This document shows, piece by piece, positions 10,144-19,170 of a DNA stretch of 64,000 nt (the stretch's first letter is position 1; each line of letters begins with the position of its first letter). A program made the position numbers and the translations under genes. The stretch lies in NCBI GenBank assembly GCA_016618085.1, contig JABLTG010000025.1, positions 62,001-126,000 of the forward strand, read 5' to 3'. This stretch comes from Neovahlkampfia damariscottae (taxonomy: Eukaryota > Heterolobosea > Selenaionea > Neovahlkampfiida > Neovahlkampfiidae). Below the pieces are notes generated by a model that made no database searches, was not told where the DNA came from, and worked only from the letters and a program-made list of their open reading frames with translations.

Positions 10144-11665
10144 TTATTTTTGAAAGATAATTTTATCAACTAAAAAAAAGAAATTAAATTTTTTAACAAA
10201 AAACTCACTTTTTAAAATTAGTCTTGTTGTTTCAAATGAATTTTGAAGATATTTTTTTTTGATTTCAAATATTTCATTTTGATTTTCTTTATTGATTTCT
10301 GAAAAGATTGAACTGAAAATGTTCAATTCTTTCTTGATTTGTTGATGATATTCATGATTGTTTATTAAGAAGGGTTGATTTTTTAAGATATCAATCTTTG
10401 AGAATATGTTGTATATTTGATTGCCATATTCATCTGCTTGTTCATTTGAAGGTGCATAAATGACAAGTGAGTAGAAATCCTTGATTGTTTCAAATAAAAA
10501 ATTTGAGTTGATCATTGACATTGATTCAATAGTCCCTATATCTATTAAATTGAATTTAGAAATTAAATATTGATACTTATGTCTTTTATTGTGAATAAAT
10601 CAAAGTTTAATCGACATGAAGATAATTCACAAATTTTTTTTACATCAAAAATTGGAACCAAAGAAATTGATTTGATATTCATTTCATTTAAATATTGATA
10701 TCCCAAATCGGATATTTTACCAGTAGTTATTATCTTAAAAGTTAGAATTCTCTGTGCTTTATCATTTTACTAGCTCAATTCCATTTTTTTTGAGGTTCAA
10801 AATTTGAGTTCTGATAATTTGTTCTTCTTCAGTCTTTATTTCAGTTAGATTATGATATTTTTTTACTTTCCAATTCTCAAGTTGATTAGTTGTTTCAAAT
10901 GTTAATTTTATTTTGTTGATTGATTTTTCTCGTTCAATGGATCCATCTAAACATAAGATTTTTGATTTTTTTTTAAATTCAAATTTTTCCTTAACAAAAT
11001 TAATTTTTCAAACTTAATTACTTGATAATATCCTTTTATTAATATACCTCTTTTCCAAAATGAACTTAATAAACTATTTCCACCAATAGATATGATTCTG
11101 ATTTTTTTCAAATTTTTCTCTTTTTCAATCAAGGATGAAAGTAATTTTTTGAAAAATGATTTTTGAGATTTTAATTTAGATATAGATATATTCAAAGCAT
11201 CTTCAATCTTTTTTAAATTTATTAATTTGAAAGACTTACAGGTGTTTTTGTTTCAAATTTTAATTTTTCAATTTTTTCAATTGAAAAGGTTTCGAATTTT
11301 TGTAATTCTGATAAAATATAATTCAATGAATCTCCATTTTGTATTTTCTGACAACCAATTTTTCTTTTTTTTCAATAAATTTTTTTTAATTACATCATTT
11401 CCGATGACAGTAAAATTGATGATATTTTACCATGTTTTAGTGAAGTACATGAATCAACGTATAAAATAGCAATTGGATTTTGTATTTTCAATTGATTTAA
11501 AATGAATTTTGAATTTTTAGAAATGGAAATCCTTTTAATTCACAATTTTAAAAAAACAATTTCAAACTGATTTTGTTCATTTAAAATTAACTTAGTTCCA
11601 TTGTTTGAATTCTTCAAAGGTTTGAAAATCTCAGAAATTGCAGATATTGCATAATAATTTTCCAT
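10144..11665 (-). CDS. Divergent group II chaperonin (CCT/BBS6-10-12-like)
   Basis: A multi-exon gene of roughly 400-430 aa. Landmarks in order: AISAISEIFKPLKN (equatorial start), ISISKNSKFILNQLKIQNP, where CCTs read ITNDGATILK..EHP, then ILYVD. The apical domain has GILIKGYY, KILCLDGSIE, ISDLGYQYL and SISLVPIFDV, matching CCT LLNCSLE, ISDLA..L and I..VRK.D. The catalytic GDGTT loop reads TSLKHGKISS, so ATPase activity is probably lost, as in BBS-type chaperonins. The C-terminal equatorial part is short and divergent. In frame near 11540 there is a TGA; it disappears only with a 60-nt intron or an implausible 12-nt one. BBS chaperonins help build the BBSome, which would imply a flagellum. Confidence 0.65.
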
Positions 11666-11737
11666 CAAATCTTCACCACTCGATTTTTTTTTACTCCAAC
11701 AATAAACCAATCAAAAACACAATTTGAAGAGTAAAAT

Positions 11738-12676
11738 TTATTCAAATATTTCACAAATGTATTGATACAAAAAATATGGATAATGAAACACATCCCAAAT
11801 TGAAGGTGAAAAAAAATAAATCTTATCCCAAATTGAAATCTTCTTGTTCTTGATGTATTTTGAAACTAATTTTTTTCCAAATCTAATTTTCAATGGAATA
11901 AATAAACCAAAAATCAAATAAAAAACATAAAAAAAACACTCTAAAAATAACCCATTTTTTGTATTGAATGAATGATCAATATTATCATTTACATTTTCAA
12001 ATAAATAACCAATTCTATAAGAAGCTTCGTTAGAGTAAGAATTGCTATTTATATATTTTATATTTTTCAAATTCAATTCAATTTCTTCAATATCAAATGA
12101 TTTAATATTGTATTTTGAAATCAATTCCCATTGGATATTAAAATCATTTGAATTTTTGATCAAAATAGATTCTTCTCTTGAGTGAATTGTTTTTACTTCT
12201 GTAATTTCACCTTTTTGATCTGTTTTTATGTCTACAAAAAATTCCCAAGAGTCTTTTGTATAATTTATATTCAAATCTAATTTATCTTTCATTAAAGTTG
12301 ATTTGAATTTTCTTAAACATAATCCAACAACAGATTGTTGACATGATTTTAAAATAGCATTTACAAATTCATCTTCTTCAAATTTATTGACTAAAAACCG
12401 AGAAAGACTAACTGGTTTTGTTGGAAAATAATTGTTTTTAAAATTATCTTCGTCAATAGTTTTTGATTGAAATTCTTTTCCTAAGATTTTAAAAAACTTG
12501 AAAATTGATTTTTCAATTGGATCATTTTTTGTACATGAAAATAAAATTTTCTCATTTTTAATGATTTTTATATTCGTCAGTAAATTTAGTACATCTTGTG
12601 TTACTGATAAATCAGATAGTTTTCTTTTTTTATCACAATTTTTTTTTATTTCTAACAACGTTTCATCGATTCTCAT
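11738..12676 (-). CDS. Protein of unknown function with C-terminal hydrophobic segment
   Basis: One uninterrupted exon of about 312 aa, started at the first ATG (12676) after the CCAAT box at 12702-12706. The N-terminal half is charged. The middle has alternating strands with SWEFFVDIKTDQ, IHSREESI and FNIQWELISKY, a regular beta pattern that may be one domain. About residues 235-260 are strongly hydrophobic and aromatic (FYLIFGLFIPL), compatible with one membrane segment, followed by an aromatic tail. I do not recognise the family. The gene sits head-to-tail between the chaperonin and a disordered nuclear-type protein, all on the minus strand. Confidence 0.6.
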   Translation of the reverse strand: MRIDETLLEIKKNCDKKRKLSDLSVTQDVLNLLTNIKIIKNEKILFSCTKNDPIEKSIFKFFKILGKEFQSKTIDEDNFKNNYFPTKPVSLSRFLVNKFEEDEFVNAILKSCQQSVVGLCLRKFKSTLMKDKLDLNINYTKDSWEFFVDIKTDQKGEITEVKTIHSREESILIKNSNDFNIQWELISKYNIKSFDIEEIELNLKNIKYINSNSYSNEASYRIGYLFENVNDNIDHSFNTKNGLFLECFFYVFYLIFGLFIPLKIRFGKKLVSKYIKNKKISIWDKIYFFSPSIWDVFHYPYFLYQYICEIFE

Positions 12677-12719
12677 CTGAGTGCACAACTGAGTTTTTTA
12701 ACCAATAAAAGAAGGCAAT

Positions 12720-14240
12720 TTATTTTTTTTGTTTTTTTCTTCGACTTTTTGGTAGTACTTCTATTTTTTTTCCCACTATGAAATCATCATCTTCTGAATC
12801 ATCTGAATATTCATATTTCGGTTTTCTCTTTTTTGAAATGATCGTCTCTGGTTCATTGACAGACAAAGGTTCCTCAGAAGTATAATCAATTTCTTTCATA
12901 ACTTTTTTGGGAGCCTTTTCTATTAGTTGAAGCAAATCAACAGAATTTTCCGAGACATAAACTTTTTTTACAGAAAAATCAGTTTCTTGATCATTTGCTC
13001 TCTTATCTTCAGGTTCTTGATGTAGTATCGTATCGGATTCGAAATCATAGTCGAAACCTTTTGGAAATGAGTCAGATTCAAAATCATCTCTGAAACCTTC
13101 TTGTGGTAAAATATCATTATATTCTTCAATTCCATTATGTTCATAAGCTTCTCTTATTTCTTCTTCTTCAAATGGAATTGCTGCTTCAGGGGCTTCTTTA
13201 TTGATTGAATCATCATCTTCTTGAGAAGTATTTGATTGAACCTTTGCTTTTGAACGAGCACTGATCTTTTCAACATAATCTGAATCATTTTCGTCTTCTG
13301 AAGTTTTTAAAAAACGTGATTTTTTTATCTTTGATGAATTGTTCACATCAGATGACGATTTTTTCTTTTTTACAGTTGACTTCTTCTGGGATGTGGTTTT
13401 TATTTCTTTTTTATTTAAAATCTTTTTAAACTCATTTTTCCCCTCCACTTTTTTCACAGGTTTTCTTTTTGGTTTTTTTGGATTTGAATTTGGATGAAAA
13501 TCATCAAAATCTGAGTCTTCTGAATCATCACTTGATATAATATCTGAATATTTTTTTCTTCTTTTTCTTTTTCTTTGTTGGGTCTTTACATTTCTTTTTG
13601 GTTCTTCTTCTTCATCATGTTGAGATAATTGTGGATATTTCGGTTGTGAATCTATAAACTGTGAATCTGTTTCTAATTCTGGTGATAGTACAAGTTTCTT
13701 TTTTACAGGTATTTTTGATTGAGATGTTCTTCTTTTTCTTTCCAACCAACTTTCAACATCTTCATTTTCATCACTTTCTGATAAATTTGAATCTGTATTT
13801 TTCTTTAGTTTTCTGGTTTTATTTTTTAAAGCAACAATAGGAGACTCTTCTTCCAACTCAACTTCAACTACATCTTGTTCCGAGGTTCCAGCACCCAAAT
13901 CTGAAGAATCATCTGATATGTGCATATTTTTATATTTGGTTTTTGGATTTCTGTTGGTTTTTGATACTTTTGGTTTTTCTTTTTCGTAAATTATAAGTCT
14001 TGGTTTTGATCTCTGTACATTTTTTTTTTTTGAATTAGGTTTCATCATTAATGAATCCATTTTTTTTAAGTTCTGTTGAAATTGTTCAGTATAATCATCT
14101 GAAGAATATTGTTCTTCAATTTGATTGTTTCTTGAGAAATTATGAAATGAATTTTGAATTATTCGATAATTTTGATTTAATTTTCTATCTGTTTGAGATT
14201 TTCCCATGTTTTTACTTTTATTTTTATTCACAAAATTCAT
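12720..14240 (-). CDS. Large disordered Lys/acidic nuclear-type protein
   Basis: A single exon of 506 aa. Almost the whole protein is low-complexity: runs of Lys/Arg that look like nuclear localisation signals (KRKRRKK, KKPKRKPVKK, KSRRKKQKK) alternate with acidic Ser/Asp tracts (SSDDSEDSDFDDF) that look like casein kinase 2 targets. No folded domain is visible. Such composition is common in nucleolar or chromatin proteins, and function cannot be inferred further. Two ACCAATCAG boxes (about 14281 and 14303) lie in the 160-bp gap shared with the divergent SAPS gene. Confidence 0.7.
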   Translation of the reverse strand: MNFVNKNKSKNMGKSQTDRKLNQNYRIIQNSFHNFSRNNQIEEQYSSDDYTEQFQQNLKKMDSLMMKPNSKKKNVQRSKPRLIIYEKEKPKVSKTNRNPKTKYKNMHISDDSSDLGAGTSEQDVVEVELEEESPIVALKNKTRKLKKNTDSNLSESDENEDVESWLERKRRTSQSKIPVKKKLVLSPELETDSQFIDSQPKYPQLSQHDEEEEPKRNVKTQQRKRKRRKKYSDIISSDDSEDSDFDDFHPNSNPKKPKRKPVKKVEGKNEFKKILNKKEIKTTSQKKSTVKKKKSSSDVNNSSKIKKSRFLKTSEDENDSDYVEKISARSKAKVQSNTSQEDDDSINKEAPEAAIPFEEEEIREAYEHNGIEEYNDILPQEGFRDDFESDSFPKGFDYDFESDTILHQEPEDKRANDQETDFSVKKVYVSENSVDLLQLIEKAPKKVMKEIDYTSEEPLSVNEPETIISKKRKPKYEYSDDSEDDDFIVGKKIEVLPKSRRKKQKK

Positions 14241-14403
14241 TCAAAGTTTCTATAATGTCTTCTTCTTCTGAGTATAATTGACCAATCAGAAAATAATCGT
14301 TAACCAATCAGAGATTTTTTAAAAACAGAAGTTTTTGTTCAACACGTCTTTAACCACCGTTGATAATTTTAAGAACATACTAACTGCTATAACAAACTCT
14401 GAC

Positions 14404-16476
14404 ATGTATTTAAGACTTGGTTTTCAAAATAGATCACACATTGATGTGCAACTACTCAAAGAAGATTGTACTCTTGAAAACTTACTTGAAGAGGACGACA
14501 TAGTTCAAGAAGCAAGAACACAAAATTCAAAACTGGTTGATTTTTTACTTAAAGAAGAAAATTTAACGAAATTAATTGATTATGTAGCAGTTGAATACAA
14601 ATACACTCCTCCAGAAAAAAAAGAAACACAAGAAGACGTTTTTTCTGATGAAGATGAACAAGAGGTAGAAATTACAAAATTAATGCACAAATACCCTCAA
14701 ATTTGTTGTGACATAATTTGTAGTAACATTGACTCTTTATATGACTCCATTGTTGAAAACCCTGATTATATGAACAAGATATTTTCATACCTCAAAGAAG
14801 AACATATTCAACAATCTTTTTTACTCAACTGGGTTAAACTTTTAACAAGTTTACAAGATAAAAGACCAACACAAGTTTTTTTTTTTTTTTTTTTTTAATT
14901 TTTTATAGATTTTGAAATATGTTCAAGATCATGAGGAGATAATTTCACTTCTTATTGACCATAGCAATTATTTAGAAGTTTTAGATTTACTTTTAATAAT
15001 TTTGAACTTGGAACCTTTAGATGAAGAACAAGAACAAATGTCACTTGGTTTTAATTCCTTATCAAAAGGAAATGACGAAAAAACAGATTCTGATATTGAT
15101 CCAAATGAAATAGCATCAGTAAGCTTCAAAAAAAAAAAAAAAAAGATTAACAATTTTTTAAAAAAGTGGTTTTTGAAAAAAGGTTACATGAAAACAGTAC
15201 TTGATAAACTTGACCCAAAATATGATCCAGATATTCATGCAAATATAACTTATCTCATTGCTGAAATTTTATTACGTGCAACACGTGATATTGAAGAAGA
15301 TATAAATCCTATGGCTCTTTATCTCATTTCAAGTGACTTTGTTAAGACTATTATTCAAACTTTTTTGAAATATGTAACTTTTTACTTTTTTTTTAATTTT
15401 TTTTTATTAAGGCAAACACAACTGTTCTTTCAGAAGGAATTCCTTTATTATCAGTAATTATTGAAGTTTCATTTAGTATAATGATTCAAAAAAAACAAAA
15501 ACAAATTCCAGAAGCAGTTCAAGTTATTTTATCAAGTTTGAAAGAATTTACAGATCTTTTGATTGATCCAAAGGTAAATTATAACTCAAAGGTTTTAAAC
15601 TGTTTTATTAGGATCTTAAACCTATAGAAACAACTTTTGGAAAACTTGAACCACCTCTTGGTGTTATGCGTTTAAAAGTAATTGAATTTTTAGTGCAACT
15701 TTATCGTATTAACTCACCAACTGTTGAACGTGAATTACTCAAATATAATATTATTGGATCAATTTTACAATTAGTACTTCGTTATGAACATAACTCACTT
15801 TTACATAATATGTTTTTAACTTTAATGACATTTATTCTTGGTGGAGAAAGTACAGAAATCAAAAAAACAGTAAACAAAAAAGACCGAATTATTTAACAAA
15901 TTTCTTTAGTTATTTTTAGATTATCACATTTGTGATATTATTGTCAAAGGGTTTACAGAAGATAGAGCACAACATAAAGAAACATCAACACATAAAGGTT
16001 ACATGGGTCATTTTATAATTACAGCAAATTCAATTGAAAAAGCAAAAAGTTCACAACCACTTTTACAAGAACTTGTTGAACAATGTAAAGAATGGGAAGA
16101 TTTTGTTGAAAGTGAATTAGAACCTCAAAATGCACTTGAAAATCAAGAACTTGGTGGACCATTACCACATGATGATTTATTGGATGATGACTTTGATAAT
16201 CAATTTCAAGACTTTGAACAAGATGATGATGATGATTTTAATGATGATGATTATATGAAAGGTGACTCAGATTCAGATGATTCAGATGATGAAATCATCA
16301 GAAGAAAATCATATAGTGATTCAGATGATTCTGATTCTGATGATGAAACAATGGTTCGTAAAACAACTGTTTCAGATAATAAAAATGTACAGAAAGAATT
16401 ATTAGACAATAATATTGGTGCTTCATTTGCTTTATGGAGTATTTCAAATGATCCTATCATCAATGAAGAATTCTAA
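14404..16476 (+). CDS. SAPS-domain protein, PP6 (Sit4) phosphatase regulatory subunit
   Basis: Six exons (14404-14874, 14909-15118, 15146-15373, 15412-15573, 15612-15869, 15910-16476) give 631 aa. The start fits the family: MYLRLGFQNRSHID followed by LEDxxx-type EEDDIVQEARTQNSKL, as in SAPS proteins. Further landmarks are VMRLKVIEFLVQLYR and the late GYMGHFIITANSI with WEDFVESEL. An acidic Asp/Ser-rich tail follows. SAPS subunits bind PP6/Sit4 catalytic subunits and control cell-cycle and DNA-damage signalling. Introns are 27-40 nt; one is mostly T, another mostly A. The gene lies 5 kb from a PP4/PP6-like catalytic gene. Confidence 0.92.
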
Positions 16477-16562
16477 AATTAAAATTTTTTATTTATCTTT
16501 TCCTTTGTTCTTTTGAGATAAAAGAATAATTTTTGAATAAAATAAAAACTTGTATTTTTGAA

Positions 16563-17307
16563 TTAGAGTTTTGATTTAAAAGCTGCTTCAATTGCTGCTT
16601 TTGTTTGTTCCCAAACTTCGGTAATAGATTTTGAGCCATCAATTTTAACAGCATTTGGATACCATTTTGTGAAGTCATCCATTTCATCATGATAAGTTTT
16701 AAGTCTATCTTTTGCTTTATTAACGTTATCAGTTGATCTTTGAGTACATCTTGCTTTAATTTCTTCAGTTGGAGGTGGATTGAAAACAAGATGATAAGTA
16801 ACTCCTGTAACTGGATCTGTTACTCTTCCACTTTGTCTATCAATTGATAATTGGTCTGATACATCAACAAATAAAACTAAATCTGGAACAATATTCATTT
16901 CTTTTAAAGTTTCAAAGTTTTCAAGTGATCTTGGATAACCATCAAGAATATATCCTTTTCTTGTAACATTTTCGGATTCTATTTTTTTTTGAAGTAATGG
17001 ATTTACGAGTTTTTGTGGTACCAATCCTCCATTGTCAACATAAGTTTTTGCTTCTTTTGACCATGCGTTGTCTTTTTTCAATTCAGCACGAATTAAATCA
17101 CCTGTAGCAACGTGTACAAGATCATATTCTTTGATGATGGATTCTGAAACAGTTCCTTTCAAAAAAATATTAAAATTCTCATGTGGGAATAATACCTTTT
17201 CCACTTCCTGGAGGACCAGCAATAATGATGTTGAGTTTTCTTGGTTTGTAAAAGTTGTTGATGACAGCGTAAAGACCTACTGCTCCTACAAAATAAAGTG
17301 ATTCCAT
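16563..17307 (-). CDS. Adenylate kinase, membrane-anchored long-lid type
   Basis: Two exons, with an intron of about 39 nt ending near 17161 that splits the P-loop GPPGSGKG/T. The other motifs follow: ATGDLIR (AMP site), GYILDGYPRS, and a long LID with GRVTDPVTGVTYH and the arginine pair RCTQRS. It transfers phosphate between ATP/GTP and AMP. The N-terminus (MESLYFVGAVGLYAVINNFY) is a hydrophobic anchor that ordinary cytosolic adenylate kinases lack, so the enzyme may sit on a mitochondrial or other membrane. The ATG is at 17307, with a CCAATCA box at 17321-17327 only 14 bp upstream. The last exon ends at 16563. Confidence 0.92.
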
Positions 17308-17454
17308 TGGTTTGTGTTAACCAATCAGAGAATCACCAGATAAAAAAATGTACTTTTTAATTAAAGTCACTAATTTATGTAGGTTCAATAAATCTGATTG
17401 GATTGACAAAAAAAATATCTTTCTTTGTTTGGAGAGTATTAAAAGTAAGTTTAG

Positions 17455-17470
17455 ATAGCAAATTTGCTAT
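17455..17470. repeat. Perfect 16-bp palindrome
   Basis: ATAGCAAATTTGCTAT is a perfect palindrome in the 290-bp gap between two divergent genes. It could be a dimeric transcription-factor site or chance in AT-rich DNA. The rest of the gap holds CCAAT boxes but no coding sequence. Confidence 0.35.
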
Positions 17471-17596
17471 TAAACATGTGTTTTTCAGGTAACCTAATGA
17501 GTTAACTTCAAAGCAAATTTAACTTTTATTCAATAAAATTTTCAAAAATGGTTGAAAAAAAAAAATGTTTCATTGGTTAAAAAATTAAACACAAAC

Positions 17597-17956
17597 ATGC
17601 AACAACCACAACAACAACAACAACAAAATACAAATAATGAAGGCGATTTGATGACACAATTTCAGTATTTCTTTGATACTTTAGGCGAATCTAATCTACC
17701 AAAAAAATACACAACAAGAGCTAAAACATTAAATACTGCAAATGCTGAACTTTTTAACAAAACTTCACATCTTGTTGGTGGAACATATCACAATATAAAT
17801 CAAACTGTATCATCATTAAATCCTCATGTCACCGACACTTTGAACACCATTCAATCCACTGGAAGAAATGTTACTTTTTTCAATGATCAATTATTTTTGT
17901 TGACAAAAAATTTAGAAAAATGTTTTGATGAATATCCAGGAATGTTAAAATTATAA
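17597..17956 (+). CDS. Small Gln-rich protein of unknown function
   Basis: A single-exon gene of 119 aa. I start it at the ATG at 17597 because an ATTGG box lies immediately upstream (about 17573); upstream in-frame codons sit on the wrong side of that box. A poly-Gln/Asn head of about 15 residues is followed by a helical region (LMTQFQYFFDTLGES, then NAELFNKTSHLVGG) and an amphipathic C-terminus. Length and helix pattern resemble small subunits of complexes such as Mediator or BLOC/BORC. No motif decides this. Confidence 0.5.
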   Translation: MQQPQQQQQQNTNNEGDLMTQFQYFFDTLGESNLPKKYTTRAKTLNTANAELFNKTSHLVGGTYHNINQTVSSLNPHVTDTLNTIQSTGRNVTFFNDQLFLLTKNLEKCFDEYPGMLKL

Positions 17957-18009
17957 AGATTTTTTATTTATTTTTTTCCTCATCCAATCATTTCATTTTT
18001 TCCTAAAAC

Positions 18010-19057
18010 ATGAAATTGGCAACAGTAAACGATGGTACACGTGATGGTAAATTAATTATTGTTTCAAGAGACAATAAAAAGTATGTTGATGCTTCAGATA
18101 TTGCATGTTGTTTACAAGCAGCTTTGGATGATTGGAAAAATACTGAACCAAAACTCCTCGCAAGATTTAAAGATTTACAAGACGGAAAGATTGAAGGAAA
18201 AGATTTAGATGTTTCAAAACTTCATTCACCATTACCAAGAGCTTATGAATGGATTGATGGTTCTGCTTATGTTCTTCTTTTTTTTTTTTTTTAATATTTT
18301 CTTAGATCAACCATGTTGTTCTTGTTCGTAAAGCAAGAAATGCTGAACCACCATCAACTTTAAAAACAGATCCATTAGTTTATCAAGGAGGCTCAGGTAC
18401 TTTCTTGGCACCTACAGAAGATATTGCTCATTTTTCAGAAGACTTTGGTATTGATTTTGAAGCTGAAGTTGGAGTTATTGTAGATGATACTCCAATGGGA
18501 ACAAAAAAAGATAAAGCTGAAGAACATGTTAAACTTATTGTCATTTTAAATGATGTTACTTTAAGAAACAAAATTCCTTCTGAATTAGCAAAGTCATTTG
18601 GTTTCTTTGTCTCAAAACCAAGGTTAGAATTCATCAAATTTTAAATTTTAAAAGTACTGCTTTTGCACCATTTGCTTGTACTCCTGATGAACTTGGTGAT
18701 TCTTGGAAAGAAGGAAGAGTTCATTTACCTTTAGTTTCAACTTATAATGGTTCAAAATTTGGAGACCCAGAATCAGGTCCAGAAATGTGGTTTTCTTTTC
18801 ATGATTTAATTGAACATGTTACTCAATCAAGATCATTAACAGCAGGCTCAATCATTGGATCAGGAACAGTTTCAAATGAAGATGTATCAAAAGGATCTAG
18901 TTGCTTGGCTGAAAAAAGAATGCTTGAAAAAATCAACACTGGTAACTTTGTCACTCCATTTATGAAATTTGGTGATACTATTGAAATTGAAATGAATGAT
19001 AAAAATGGAAATTCATTATTTGGAAAAGTTTCTCAAAAAGTTGTTCAAAAAAAATAA
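18010..19057 (+). CDS. Fumarylacetoacetate hydrolase (FAH) family enzyme
   Basis: Three exons (two introns near 18272-18305 and 18622-18653) give about 325 aa. Sequence landmarks are PLPRAYEWIDGSAY, RKARNAEPP, YQGGSGTFLAP, the metal-site GIDFEAEVGVIVDD, NDVTLRN, FGFFVSKP, GSGTVSNED and TPFMKFGD. This is the FAH fold of the bacterial fumarylacetoacetase or acylpyruvase type, more like proteobacterial enzymes than classical animal FAH; the last step of tyrosine breakdown or a related C-C hydrolysis is expected. Gene transfer from bacteria followed by intron gain is possible but untested. No targeting signal is visible. Confidence 0.9.
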
Positions 19058-19170
19058 ATTTTTTGACTATTTTTCCCACCTTCCATTTTTCTGTTCGGAA
19101 ATAAGATTTATCCAATGATTTTAATTGACCAATTAGATCATCTCTATATTTTATAAACTCCGCTTCAGTT

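Noticed and set aside
12720-14240. Disordered acidic/basic protein as a specific chromatin factor
   Set aside because: Composition alone supports a nuclear role; no folded domain allows a named function.
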